Part shown: positions 52,847 to 61,555 of the stretch, in pieces
How the letters are laid out: each line of letters opens with the position of its first letter
How positions within the stretch are numbered: position 1 is the first letter of the stretch
Source: RYN-122 sp963761655
GTDB taxonomy: Bacteria > Actinomycetota > Actinomycetes > Mycobacteriales > SCTD01
Reading direction: 5' to 3'
Assembly (NCBI GenBank): GCA_963761655.1
Contig: CAVXHI010000003.1
Span: forward strand, 310,001-374,000
DNA: 64,000 nucleotides
Translations under genes and position numbers: made by a program
The notes under the pieces: generated by a model
Database searches by the model: none
Told to the model about the DNA's origin: nothing
Seen by the model: only the letters and a program-made list of their open reading frames with translations

Positions 52847-52940
52847 GCGGGCAGCGTGCGGCGGACCGGGGAGCCCGTCAACGGACGCACCCGCAGCACC
52901 CTGCGCCGGAGCACGCAGCGGCACCGGCGAGGGACCGGCG

Positions 52941-54129
52941 TCAGACCGGTGTGATCACCAGCGAGCCGTTGTGCCCGCCGAAGCCGAACGAGTTGCTCAG
53001 CACCGGCCCGGGCTCCCACGCCCGCGCTTCCGCGACGACGTCCAGCGACCCCGTGTCCTCGTCACCGGCCGAGAACCCGGCCGTCGGCGGCAGCACCCCG
53101 CGCTCGATGGCCAGGCAGACCGCGGCCGCCTCCAGCGCGCCGGCGGCCCCGAGCCCGTGGCCCGTGACGCCCTTGACGCTCGTCACCGGCGCACCCCGCG
53201 GTCCGAGCAGCGCGGTGATGGCGGTCGCCTCCGCGGCGTCGTTGAGGGGCGTGCTCGTGCCGTGGGCGTTGACGTGCCGGACGTCGTCGGCGGTGAGGCC
53301 GGCGTCGGTGAGGGCCTGCCGCATGCAGCGCAGGGCCCCGGTGCCGCCGGGTGACGGCGCGGTGATGTGGAAGGCGTCCGCTCCGCTGGAGGCACCCTCG
53401 ATGACGGCGTAGACCCGGGCGCCGCGGGCGAGGGCGGCGTCGAGCGGCTCGAGCAGCAGCAGGGCGGCCCCCTCGCCGCCGGCGAACCCGTCCCGCTCGG
53501 CGTCGAACGGCCGGCTGATCCCGCTCCTCGTCATGGCGCCCGCGTTGGTGAAGCCGGCGATGGTGGTGCCGACCAGCGACGCGTCCGACGCACCGGCGAG
53601 GACGACGTCGCAGACCCCGGTGGCGACCGCCCGGGCACCGTTCCCCACGCCGTGCGTCCCGGCCGCGCAGGCGGTGGTGACCGTCTCGCACGGCCCCTGC
53701 CACCCGAGCCGGAGCGACACCGACGCCGCCCCGGCGTTCGGCATGATCATGGGGACGCTGAAGGGGCTGACCCGCCCGGGTCCGCGCTCCGCTCCGGTGA
53801 GCACCGCGGTCTCGAACGTCGCGAGCCCGCCCATCCCGGTGGCGCAGTGCACGCCGGCACGCTCGGGGTCGACGTCGCCCGCGGACAGCCCGGCGTCGGC
53901 CAGCGCGAGGTCGGCGGCCGCGACGGCGAACTGCGCGAACCGGTCGGTGTGCCGGGCGTCCTTGCGGCCGAGCCACGGGGACGGGTCCCAGTCGGGCACG
54001 GGCCGCACCTTGCCGTCGGTGGCCGGCGCCAGCAGCGCGTCCCAGAACGCGTCCTTGCCGACCCCGCCCGACACTGACCACCCCGAGACCGGTGACAGCG
54101 ACCCTGCGACCCTGCTCCGCTCCGCGCAC
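52941..54129 (-). CDS. Beta-ketoacyl-ACP synthase (FabF-like), frameshifted near start
   Basis: The long frame (52941-54074) gives a 377-residue KAS II-type enzyme with Cys136 (TTACAAGTHG), His271 (VNAHGTSTP), Lys301 and His306 (KGVTGHGLGAAG). The usual N-terminal strand RRVAVTGLGVV is present upstream but one frame away (GTG at 54129), because of one extra base near 54074-54077. Condenses acyl thioesters with malonyl-ACP. Divergent from the carrier-protein gene, with which it presumably works. Confidence 0.87.
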
Positions 54130-54134
54130 CGCCC

Positions 54135-54140
54135 TAGTGT
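54135..54140 (+). promoter_or_regulatory. -10 hexamer, leaderless carrier-protein gene
   Basis: TAGTGT, seven bases before ATG 54148; no ribosome-binding site. Confidence 0.6.
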
Positions 54141-54147
54141 TCACGAC

Positions 54148-54388
54148 ATGGAGCGCAGCGCCGTCTACGACGTCGTCCGGACGACGGCCGTCGACCTGCT
54201 GGACCTCGAGCCGGGCCAGCTGACGGAGGACGCGACCTTCGGCGGAGCTCTCCGTCGACAGCCTCGCCCTCGTCGAGTACTGCATGGCCCTCGAGGACGC
54301 GCTGTCGGTGTCGCTGCCCGAGGACGAGGTCGCGGCGACGGCGACCGTCGGGCAGTTCGTCGACCTGGTCGCCTCCAAGACCCCGTGA
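54148..54388 (+). CDS. Acyl carrier protein, frameshifted
   Basis: Two frames together encode about 79 residues. Frame one: MERSAVYDVVRTTAVDLLDL to DATFG; frame two: ELSVDSLALVEYCMALEDALSV to SKTP, ending TGA 54388. The phosphopantetheine serine is in VDSLALVE. One extra base near 54241-54246 (GGCGGAGC for GGCGAGC) separates the two halves, so as read the protein loses its DSL motif. Either a sequencing indel or an inactivated gene. The stop overlaps the next GTG. Confidence 0.82.
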
Positions 54389-55176
54389 GCGCCGGCAGCG
54401 CGCGGGAGCCCCGGGGCTCCGGTGCCGGAGCGGGCCTGCTCGAGGGCAAGCGCCTGGTCGTGACCGGTGTGCTCACCGAGGCGTCCCTGGCGAGCGCCGT
54501 CACCCGGCGGGCCCTCGCGGAGGGCGCCGACGTCCTGCTGACCTCCCCCGTCTGCCGGGCCCACCGCATCACCTCCCGGGTCGCCCCGCGGCTCGGTGTC
54601 GCGCGGGAGGTGCTCGAGCTCGACGTCGAGCTCGACGAGGACCTCGCCGCACTGCCCGACGCCGTCCGCGCCCAGGGGTGGGACGGCGTCGACGGCGTCC
54701 TGCACGCGATCGGCTACGTCCCGGAGCACGAGGGCACCTGGACCGAGCAGCCGTGGGAGATGGCCGGCAACGTCCTGCGCACCTCCGCCTGGTCGCTGCC
54801 CGCCCTGGTCACCGCCCTGCAGCCGCTCCTCACGCCGGGGTCGGGAGTCGTCGCGCTGACCCGTCAGCCCGACCGCGCCCACCCCGGACTCGACTGGCTC
54901 GGCGTCGCCCAGGGCGCCCTCGGCGGCGCGGTCCGCTACCTCGCCCGCGACCTCGGCCCGGCCGGCATCCGGGTGAACGCCGTCGCCGCCGGGCCGGTCC
55001 GGAGCATGCTCGGCCGCGCCTTCCCGGACGCGGACCGGGACGCCCCGCTGGGCTGGGACCCCGCCACGGACGCCGACGCCGTCGCCCGCGCCGTCGTGAT
55101 GCTCCTGTCCGGCTGGTTCCCGAAGACGACCGGGTCGGTCGTCCACGTCGACGGCGGCGCGCATGCGGTCGGCTAG
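54385..55176 (+). CDS. InhA/FabI-like enoyl reductase homologue, catalytic residues changed
   Basis: 263 residues from GTG 54385. The fold is that of InhA: LLEGKRLVVTGVLTEASLA, HAIGYVPEHEG, VNAVAAGPVRSM, GWDPATDADAVA and TTGSVVHVDGGAHA. Where InhA has Tyr158 and Lys165 (YNWMTVAK), this protein has LDWLGVAQ, with Leu169 and Gln176, so both catalytic side chains are missing. It may be a non-standard reductase or a scaffold. Coupled to the carrier protein and overlapping the ligase start by 14 bases. Confidence 0.85.
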   Translation: MSAGSAREPRGSGAGAGLLEGKRLVVTGVLTEASLASAVTRRALAEGADVLLTSPVCRAHRITSRVAPRLGVAREVLELDVELDEDLAALPDAVRAQGWDGVDGVLHAIGYVPEHEGTWTEQPWEMAGNVLRTSAWSLPALVTALQPLLTPGSGVVALTRQPDRAHPGLDWLGVAQGALGGAVRYLARDLGPAGIRVNAVAAGPVRSMLGRAFPDADRDAPLGWDPATDADAVARAVVMLLSGWFPKTTGSVVHVDGGAHAVG

Positions 55177-56704
55177 CCAGTCCGGGCCCGACGACCTCGT
55201 CGTCGAGACCGTCCGCGGCGTCCCCGTCCGCTGCTACGCCTCCCGGCCGACGTCGGTCGTGCAGGTCCTGCAGGACGCGCTCGGCACCCGCGCCGACGAC
55301 GTCCTCCTCGTCGACCCCGCCCTCGACCGCACCGTCACGTACGGCGCGTTCGCGCGGCTGGTCGAGGGAGCGGCACGCACCCTGCGGGCCCGCTGCGCCC
55401 CCGGCGACCGCGTGGCGTTCCTCGGCCGGAACGGGCTCGAGGCGGCCGTCGCCATCTGGGCCTGTGCCCGGGCCGGGCTGGTCCACGTGGGCCTGCCCGT
55501 CGACGCCCCGCCCGCCCGGCACGCCGAGCTGCTCGAGCTCGTCGCGCCGTCGCTCGTCCTGGTGCAGGCCGGACTGGACCTCGCCGGGGAGGACGCCGCC
55601 CTGCTGCTGCAGCACGAGCTCCCGTGGGACACCTCCGCCGTGCTCCCGGACGAGGACGCCACCTACTCGCTGATCGCCACCAGCGGCACCACCGGGCGTC
55701 CCAAGGCGGTCCGGGTCACCGGGCGGATGACCTGCCACGCCGCCGTCTTCTACGCCCGCACCCTCGGCCTCACCCCGGCCGACCGGACCGCTGTCCACCT
55801 GCCGTTCGCCTGGGTCAGCGGCCACGTCACGCAGCTCACCCCCGCGATGCTGTCGGGCGGCTCGATCGTCACGATGGCGGCCTTCTCCGCGACCCGGCTG
55901 GTCGACGTCTGCACGGAGCACGGCGTCACCTGGATCGACGTCGTCCCGGCGATGTTCGAGACCCTCCTGCGGGTGCCCGGCGCGACCCTGCCCGGCGTCC
56001 GGCTGGCCGTCTTCGGCGGCGCCCCCGCCCCGCCCGGCACGCTCGACCGGGTCCGCGAGGTCATGCCGCAGCTGCGCCTGTTCGACGTCTACGCGCTGTC
56101 CGAGACCTGCGCGCCCGTCACCTGCCTGCCCGACGCCGAGTCGGTGCGCCGGGCCGGCAGCGTCGGCAGCCCCGCGCCCTACGTCGACGTCCGGCTGGTC
56201 GGCCCGGACGGCGACGTCGTCGAGCGGGGTGAGCCCGGCGAGATCCAGGTCCGCTCCCCCGCCGTCACACCCGGCTACTGGGGCGACAGCGTCGCGGTCC
56301 CGCTCACCGACGACGGGTGGCTGCGCACCGGCGACGTCGCCCGCATGGACGACGAGGGGTTCCTGACCGTCGGGGGCCGCGCCGTCGACCTGATCATCCG
56401 GGGCGGCGTCAACGTCTACCCGGGCGAGGTCGAGCGGGCGCTGCTGTCGACCGGGCTGCTCGCCGACGCCGCCGCCGTCGGGGTGCCGTCCGCCGTGGCC
56501 GGCCAGAACGTGGCGGCCGGCGTCGTCGCGCTGCCGGGGGTGACGCCGTCGCCGGAGGTGCTCAAGCGGGCCGTCGCCGACGCCCTCGGCCCGCACGCCG
56601 TGCCGCGCCCGCTGCGCGTCCTCGAGGAGCTGCCCCGCAACCGCAACGGCAAGGTCGACCGGGTCCTCCTGGCCGGGGCGCTGACCACAGGGAGGACGTC
56701 ATGA
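55163..56704 (+). CDS. AMP-dependent acyl-CoA/ACP synthetase
   Basis: 513 residues of the ANL superfamily: P-loop TSGTTGRPKAV, A5 region YALSETC, A7 LRTGDVARMDDEGFL, A8 GRAVDLIIRGGVNVYPGEVE and the catalytic Lys in NRNGKVDR. It activates a carboxylic acid as AMP ester and loads CoA or a carrier protein; the adjacent ACP is a likely acceptor (inference). Ends in an ATGA overlap with the next gene. Confidence 0.93.
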   Translation: MRSASQSGPDDLVVETVRGVPVRCYASRPTSVVQVLQDALGTRADDVLLVDPALDRTVTYGAFARLVEGAARTLRARCAPGDRVAFLGRNGLEAAVAIWACARAGLVHVGLPVDAPPARHAELLELVAPSLVLVQAGLDLAGEDAALLLQHELPWDTSAVLPDEDATYSLIATSGTTGRPKAVRVTGRMTCHAAVFYARTLGLTPADRTAVHLPFAWVSGHVTQLTPAMLSGGSIVTMAAFSATRLVDVCTEHGVTWIDVVPAMFETLLRVPGATLPGVRLAVFGGAPAPPGTLDRVREVMPQLRLFDVYALSETCAPVTCLPDAESVRRAGSVGSPAPYVDVRLVGPDGDVVERGEPGEIQVRSPAVTPGYWGDSVAVPLTDDGWLRTGDVARMDDEGFLTVGGRAVDLIIRGGVNVYPGEVERALLSTGLLADAAAVGVPSAVAGQNVAAGVVALPGVTPSPEVLKRAVADALGPHAVPRPLRVLEELPRNRNGKVDRVLLAGALTTGRTS

Positions 56705-57345
56705 CCCAGCTGCTCAAGGTGCACAACTTCACGGTGTCAGCGGACGGCTTCGGCGCCGGGGAGGGACAGAGCCTGGAGCGCCCCTTCGGCACCGTCGACC
56801 CCCGCGAGCTGATGGCCTGGGCGTTCGGCACGGCGCACTCGCCGGTCGGCAGCAACCCCTCCGGCACCCGGGGCGTCGAGGACCTGCTGATGCGGGACTA
56901 CTCCCAGGGCATCGGCGCGGAGATCATGGGACGGAACAAGTTCGCGCCGTCGCGGGGACCGTGGCCGGACGAGGAGTGGACCGGCTGGTGGGGCGACGAG
57001 CCGCCGTTCCGCACGCCGGTCTTCGTCCTGACCCACCACCCCCGGCCGAGCCTCACCCTCGGCGAGACCACGTTCCACTTCGTCTCGGGCGAGCCCGCCG
57101 AGGTCCTGGCCACCGCGAAGGAGGCGGCCGGGGGCAAGGACGTCCGGCTCGGCGGCGGGGCCAGCAGCATCCGGGAGTTCCTCGACGCCGGGCTGGTCGA
57201 CACGCTGCACGTCGCGGTCGCCCCGCTGCGTCTGGGCGCGGGCACCAGGCTGTGGGAGTCGCCGCAGGAGCTCGACGACCGGTACCACCGCGAGGAGGTC
57301 GCGGGCTCGGGCGGCGTCGTCCACCACCTGCTCTGGCGCCGCTGA
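56701..57345 (+). CDS. Dihydrofolate-reductase-family (RibD C-terminal) protein
   Basis: 214 residues: VHNFTVSADGFGAG at the start, MGRNKFAP, TPVFVLTHHPRPSL and DVRLGGGASSIREFLDAGLVDTLHVAVAPLRLGAGTRLW form the RibD_C/DHFR-like fold. NADPH-dependent reduction is expected; the substrate is unknown. Coupled to the ligase gene, so it may act in the same small pathway. Confidence 0.87.
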   Translation: MTQLLKVHNFTVSADGFGAGEGQSLERPFGTVDPRELMAWAFGTAHSPVGSNPSGTRGVEDLLMRDYSQGIGAEIMGRNKFAPSRGPWPDEEWTGWWGDEPPFRTPVFVLTHHPRPSLTLGETTFHFVSGEPAEVLATAKEAAGGKDVRLGGGASSIREFLDAGLVDTLHVAVAPLRLGAGTRLWESPQELDDRYHREEVAGSGGVVHHLLWRR

Positions 57346-57360
57346 GCCCCGGGGCGGCAG

Positions 57361-58380
57361 CTACGCGACGAGCTCGGCCAGGGTCGCGCTCCTGATGTGC
57401 CCGGCCTGCGAGTGGACCAGCTGGAACGACGCCGCCCGGAGCAGCCGCTGGGCGGGGTCGGCCAGCCCGAACGCCTGCCCGCCCCGGGCGGTGACCGCTG
57501 CCGTGGCGCAGTCCATCCCGAGCCGCAGCGCGCGGGCCCGCAGCGCCAGCCGCTCCTCGTGCCGGTCGGCCGGGTCGACGTCGTCGAGGAGCCGGTAGGC
57601 CTGCTCCCGGACGGGCAGCAGGCGCTCCCGCAGGACCCGGGCGGTCGCCGGCTCGCGTGCCTCGAGCAGGTCGAGCGCGGCCAGCGCGATGCCGAACGTC
57701 GACGGCTGGACGTTGGTGTTCAGGGCGCTGTCCCGGGCGGCCCAGGGCGCGTGCGGGACCACGGCGACGACGTCGTCGTCGGGCAGGAGCAGGCCGTCGT
57801 AGGCGAGGGCGTGGGTGGCGCTGCCGCCCATGACGGCGAGGCCGAGCTCCCCGGTGCTGTGCAGGGCGGGGCGGTCGCCGGTCGGGACGATCCCGAGGAC
57901 CACCTCCTGCGTCTCCTGGCACAGCGCGCCGGCCAGGACGACGTCGGAGAACGGCCAGCCGGTGCACCACGGCTGGCTGCCGGTGAACGACCAGCCGGCG
58001 TCCGTCCGGGTGGCGAACACGCTCGGCCGCGGCGTCCGGAGGTGGCTGAAGGAGACGCCGCCGCGCAGGTCGCCGGCGCACAGGCCGGCGAGGTACCGGT
58101 CGCGCAGCCCCGCGTTCTCGGTCCCCGACAGCGCCCGGACGACCGGGCCGTGCTGGAACCAGACGAACCACGCGTCCGGGCTCGCTCCGGCCAGCACCTC
58201 GGCGACCTCGCGCTGCTCGGCCGGGGACGCTCCGCCGAGCTCGACCGGCCCGTGCACGCCCATCAGCCCGGCGGCCGCGACCCCGTCGAGGTCGGCCCGG
58301 GTCACGCCGTCGCGCTCCAGCTCCTCCGCGCGGTCGGCCAGCAGCGCCGCCTCGGTCCGGGCGGCCTCCACGACGGTCAC
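57361..58380 (-). CDS. Acyl-CoA dehydrogenase family protein
   Basis: 339 residues from GTG 58380. N-terminal helical domain, middle beta domain with SHLRTPRPSVFATRTDAGWSFTGSQPWCTGW, C-terminal helices with AVTARGGQAFGLADPAQRLLR. Closer to the shorter, hydroxylase-like branch than to classical 380-residue enzymes. FAD- or FMN-dependent oxidation expected. The GTG overlaps the stop of the SpoIIE-type phosphatase gene; it is convergent with the reductase. Confidence 0.85.
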   Translation of the reverse strand: MTVVEAARTEAALLADRAEELERDGVTRADLDGVAAAGLMGVHGPVELGGASPAEQREVAEVLAGASPDAWFVWFQHGPVVRALSGTENAGLRDRYLAGLCAGDLRGGVSFSHLRTPRPSVFATRTDAGWSFTGSQPWCTGWPFSDVVLAGALCQETQEVVLGIVPTGDRPALHSTGELGLAVMGGSATHALAYDGLLLPDDDVVAVVPHAPWAARDSALNTNVQPSTFGIALAALDLLEAREPATARVLRERLLPVREQAYRLLDDVDPADRHEERLALRARALRLGMDCATAAVTARGGQAFGLADPAQRLLRAASFQLVHSQAGHIRSATLAELVA

Positions 58381-60227
58381 AGCACCTCCACGAGCGGCTC
58401 ACCGGGGGTGCGCTGCGGTCCGGCCTCGGGCGGCCGGGGACGGTCCTCGGGGAACAGGCGCAGCGCGAGCAGGGCGACGTCGTCCTCGCGGTCCGCGCCG
58501 AGCGAGGCCAGCAGGGCGTCGCACAGCTGCTCGGCCGGCAGCGCGGCGTGCTGCTCCGCCGCCTTGCGCAGCCGCTCCAGCCCGGCGTCCAGGGACTCCC
58601 CGCGGCGCTCGACCAGACCGTCGGTGTAGAGCAGCAGGGTGGTGTCGGGGCCGAGCTCGAGGGTGTGGTCGGAGCGGGCGCTGGTGGCCTCGAGGCCGAG
58701 CAGCAGGTCCGGCGGCCGCGACAGCAGCTCCGCCCGGCCGTCGGCGTGCAGCAGCAGCGGCGGCGGGTGGCCCGCGTTCGACCAGCGGACGGTCCGGGCG
58801 CTCCGCGTGCGCTGCTCCGGCGTCTGGTCGACCTGCACGAGGACCGCCGTGGCGAGCGCGTCGACCGCGAGGTTGTGCAGGGCCCGGTCGAGCGCCGACA
58901 GCACCGCACCCGGCGGCTCGACGACGATCTGCGCCACGCCGCGCAGCACGTTGCGCATCTGCCCCATCGCCGCGGCCGCGTTGCGGTCGTGCCCCGTGAC
59001 GTCGCCGACGACGAGGGTGGTGCTCCCGTCCGGCAGCAGGAAGGCGTCGTACCAGTCCCCGCCGACCTGGGCCTCGAGCGCAGCGGGCTGGTAGCGCACG
59101 GCGATCTGCAGGTGGTCGGGCTCCGGCGGCTCGGTGAGCAGGCTGCGCTGCAGCGTCTCGGACAGGCGCCGGACCGTCGCGGCCGAGCGGCGCTCGACCT
59201 CCCGGACCTGCAGCCGGTCCAGGGCCTGGGCGCACTGCGCGGCGAAGGCCTCGAGCAGCGGCACCTCGTCGGCGAGGGCCTGCTCGTCGGTCCAGCTGGC
59301 CGTCAGCGAGCCGAGCACCCGGTTGCCGACCCGCAGCGGCAGGGAGGCCCAGGCGCTGCGGCCGGTCGTCGCGTAGACCTCGGCCATCTCGTCCGACCAG
59401 GCCAGGCCGGTCGCCCGGTCCAGGAGCAGCACCGGCTCGCCGGTCCGCGCCGCGACGCAGGCGGGCAGGCGGGCGTCGAGCGGCACGACGGCGTACCGCT
59501 CCCGGGTCCGCTCCCCCAGGGAGTCGGTGATCGTCAGCTCCAGGGTCTCCTGCGCGGTCAGCACGGCGACCGCACCGCCGTCGGCACCCAGGGCGGTCAG
59601 ACCCGCCCCGATGACGCTCCCGAGCAGGTCCTCGACCGACTCCGCGGTGACCAGCTGCAGGGCCGCCTCGGCCAGGCCGGCGAGCTTGCGCGACGTCCGG
59701 TCCTTCTCGGCCAGCGCGACGGCGAGCTCCTGCGCCCGGGCGTAGAGGTCGGACTCGACCTCCTGGGCACGCCGGCGCCAGCGCTCACCGCTGGTCCTCT
59801 CGGCCTGCCGGGCCTCCCGCTCGCGCACGTAGTCGGTGACGTCCTCGGCCCGCTGCAGCAGGTACCGCGGAGCCCCGTCCGGACCGGGGACCGGGGTGTG
59901 GATGAGCGACCAGTGCCGCTCCATGAAGCCGCCGTTGACGGCGTCGGGGACGTCGTACTTCTGGATCGGCATCACGTCGGGCCGGCAGGTGGCGAGGGCC
60001 TTCTCGAACGACGTCCTGATCCGCGGGACGCCGTGCTCGTCGAGCGAGTCGGGCATCGGCGGGAACGCCTCGAAGACCGGCATCCCGAGGATCTCCTCGC
60101 GGGTCCGCCCCACGCTCGCCAGGTAGGTCTCGTTGGCGTCGGCGATGGTGAGGTCGGGGTGGAGCAGCAGGTAGGACGTCGGGAGCCGGGCGAACAGGGC
60201 GCCGTAGTCGATGCCGTCCTGCTCCAC
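58377..60227 (-). CDS. PAS-GAF SpoIIE-type serine phosphatase
   Basis: 616 residues from GTG 60227, chosen because AGAGGGGG lies upstream (a GTG at 60254 would add nine). PAS about 5-125 (FEAFPPMPDSL), coiled coil about 130-180, GAF about 185-330, then PP2C/SpoIIE phosphatase with metal-binding VGGDWYDAFLLPDG, GDVTGHDRNAAAAMGQMR and TDGLVERRGESLD. Typically dephosphorylates anti-sigma antagonists in partner-switching pathways. No anti-sigma pair is adjacent. Confidence 0.93.
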   Translation of the reverse strand: MEQDGIDYGALFARLPTSYLLLHPDLTIADANETYLASVGRTREEILGMPVFEAFPPMPDSLDEHGVPRIRTSFEKALATCRPDVMPIQKYDVPDAVNGGFMERHWSLIHTPVPGPDGAPRYLLQRAEDVTDYVREREARQAERTSGERWRRRAQEVESDLYARAQELAVALAEKDRTSRKLAGLAEAALQLVTAESVEDLLGSVIGAGLTALGADGGAVAVLTAQETLELTITDSLGERTRERYAVVPLDARLPACVAARTGEPVLLLDRATGLAWSDEMAEVYATTGRSAWASLPLRVGNRVLGSLTASWTDEQALADEVPLLEAFAAQCAQALDRLQVREVERRSAATVRRLSETLQRSLLTEPPEPDHLQIAVRYQPAALEAQVGGDWYDAFLLPDGSTTLVVGDVTGHDRNAAAAMGQMRNVLRGVAQIVVEPPGAVLSALDRALHNLAVDALATAVLVQVDQTPEQRTRSARTVRWSNAGHPPPLLLHADGRAELLSRPPDLLLGLEATSARSDHTLELGPDTTLLLYTDGLVERRGESLDAGLERLRKAAEQHAALPAEQLCDALLASLGADREDDVALLALRLFPEDRPRPPEAGPQRTPGEPLVEVL

Positions 60228-60372
60228 CAGACCCCCTCTGCTCTCCTGCCGCACGCGCCGTCTGCGACCCAGACAGTAGGCGGCACGCCGTCCGGTCCTG
60301 CGCTGTCACGCGCACGGCACGGCGACGCCCCACGACGCCGACCGGGCGGAGTGGCGGGACCAGGCTCGAGGG

Positions 60373-60444
60373 GGCCGGATGTCGGGGTCGAACCGACGAC
60401 CTACCGCTTACAAGGCGGTTGCTCTACCACTGAGCTAATCCGGC
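60373..60444 (-). tRNA. tRNA-Thr (anticodon UGU)
   Basis: On the minus strand the acceptor GCCGGAT pairs with ATCCGGC; D arm GCTCAGTGGTAGAGC; anticodon loop CTTGTAA within CCGCC/GGCGG stem gives TGT; T arm GTCGG-TTCGACC-CCGAC. Variable loop AGGTC. CCA is not encoded. Confidence 0.95.
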
Positions 60445-60553
60445 GGGACGCCGGCAGGGGGTCCAGCCGGCGGGACGGGTCGTGCGCGCCGAGTCTGTCA
60501 GAGCCGACCTCGGCCTCGCACGAGCCCGGGCCCCACGTCCTCGGGTGCGCCGG

Positions 60554-61441
60554 CTAACCGGCGTCGGCCGCCGACCGGGCCTCGAGGTGGCCCTCGAGCT
60601 TCTTCTTGATGCGCTGCAGGGCGTTGTCGATCGACTTCACGTGCCGCTGGAGGCGCTCGGCGATCTCCTGGTAGCTCTTGCCCTCGACGTAGAGCCGCAG
60701 GACCTCGGTCTCGAGGTCGGACAGGACCGCGTCGAAGTGCGCCTGCAGGGCCCGGATGCGCTCGGCGCTGATGACGAGGTCGGCGGGGTCGCTGATGCCG
60801 CCGGCAGGCAGGACGTCGGCGAGGGACCGCTCGCCGGCGTCGTCCTCGGCCTCGGGCCGCGAGAAGGACACGTAGTTGTTCAGCGGGCCGTGCTTCTGCC
60901 GGGTCGCCGTCTTGATGGCCGTGATGATCTGACGGGTCACGCACAGCTCGGCGAAGGACCGGAACGAGCTCTGCAGCTCGGGGTTGAAGTCGCGGACGGC
61001 CTTGTACAGGCCGATCATCCCCTCCTGCACGATGTCCTCGCGGTCGGCGCCGACCAGGAAGTACGAGCGGGCCTTGACCCGGGCGAAGGCCCGGTACTTG
61101 TTCAGCAGCTCGCACAGGGCCTTGTCGTCGCCGGAGCGGGCACGCAGCACCAGGGCGTCGTCGGCGCACCCGTCGGCCGTCCGGACCCGGCCGGACGCGC
61201 TGTCGCGGACCTCGCCGGCGAGCTCGACCACGAGCGACTCGGCCGCGGCGATCTCCGCCTCGAGCGCACCCGCGGCGGCGTCCCGGGCCAGCTCGGCCTG
61301 GACCTCGGCCTCGATCTCGGCGGCGAACTGCTCCTCCGGGTCGACCAGCTGCACGAGCTCGGCCAGCCCGGCGATCTCCTCGCGACGGAGCACCTCGTGC
61401 GCCGCAGCAGGCAGCACGGGACTTTCTCGCACGAGTCGCAC
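60554..61441 (-). CDS. SigH-like (sigma-70 family) RNA polymerase sigma factor
   Basis: 295 residues. An N-terminal extension of about 90 acidic residues precedes region 2 (NKYRAFARVKARSYFLVGADREDIVQEGMIGLYKAVRDF), the strongly conserved VTRQIITAIKTATRQKHGPLNNYVSFSRP, and region 4 (LSDLETEVLRLYVEGKSYQEIAERLQRHVKSIDNALQRIKKKLE). The core closely matches Bacillus SigH (Spo0H), a stationary-phase sigma; the long N-terminal part is not in Bacillus. A six-pair hairpin (60548-60563) spans its stop codon. Confidence 0.93.
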   Translation of the reverse strand: MRLVRESPVLPAAAHEVLRREEIAGLAELVQLVDPEEQFAAEIEAEVQAELARDAAAGALEAEIAAAESLVVELAGEVRDSASGRVRTADGCADDALVLRARSGDDKALCELLNKYRAFARVKARSYFLVGADREDIVQEGMIGLYKAVRDFNPELQSSFRSFAELCVTRQIITAIKTATRQKHGPLNNYVSFSRPEAEDDAGERSLADVLPAGGISDPADLVISAERIRALQAHFDAVLSDLETEVLRLYVEGKSYQEIAERLQRHVKSIDNALQRIKKKLEGHLEARSAADAG

Positions 61442-61555
61442 GTGGGCTGTCCTCAGGGTGTGAGGCGGATCATGCCGGACCAGTCGGTTGCAGGACTGTA
61501 CGACTGTTCAGCCCGTCTGGGAACCCCTTCGGGAAGACTGCTTCGCGACCGTGTG

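Noticed and set aside
54148..54388. Frameshifts explained by selenocysteine or programmed recoding
   Set aside because: The breaks are +1 shifts, not in-frame UGA codons, and none shows a slippery heptamer or a following pseudoknot that I can see.
61442..61555. A riboswitch or small RNA between rlmB and the sigma gene
   Set aside because: Only a short possible promoter (a CTGCAA and CATGAT pair) and a weak GGGAA/TTCCC pairing are visible, not enough to call a structured RNA.
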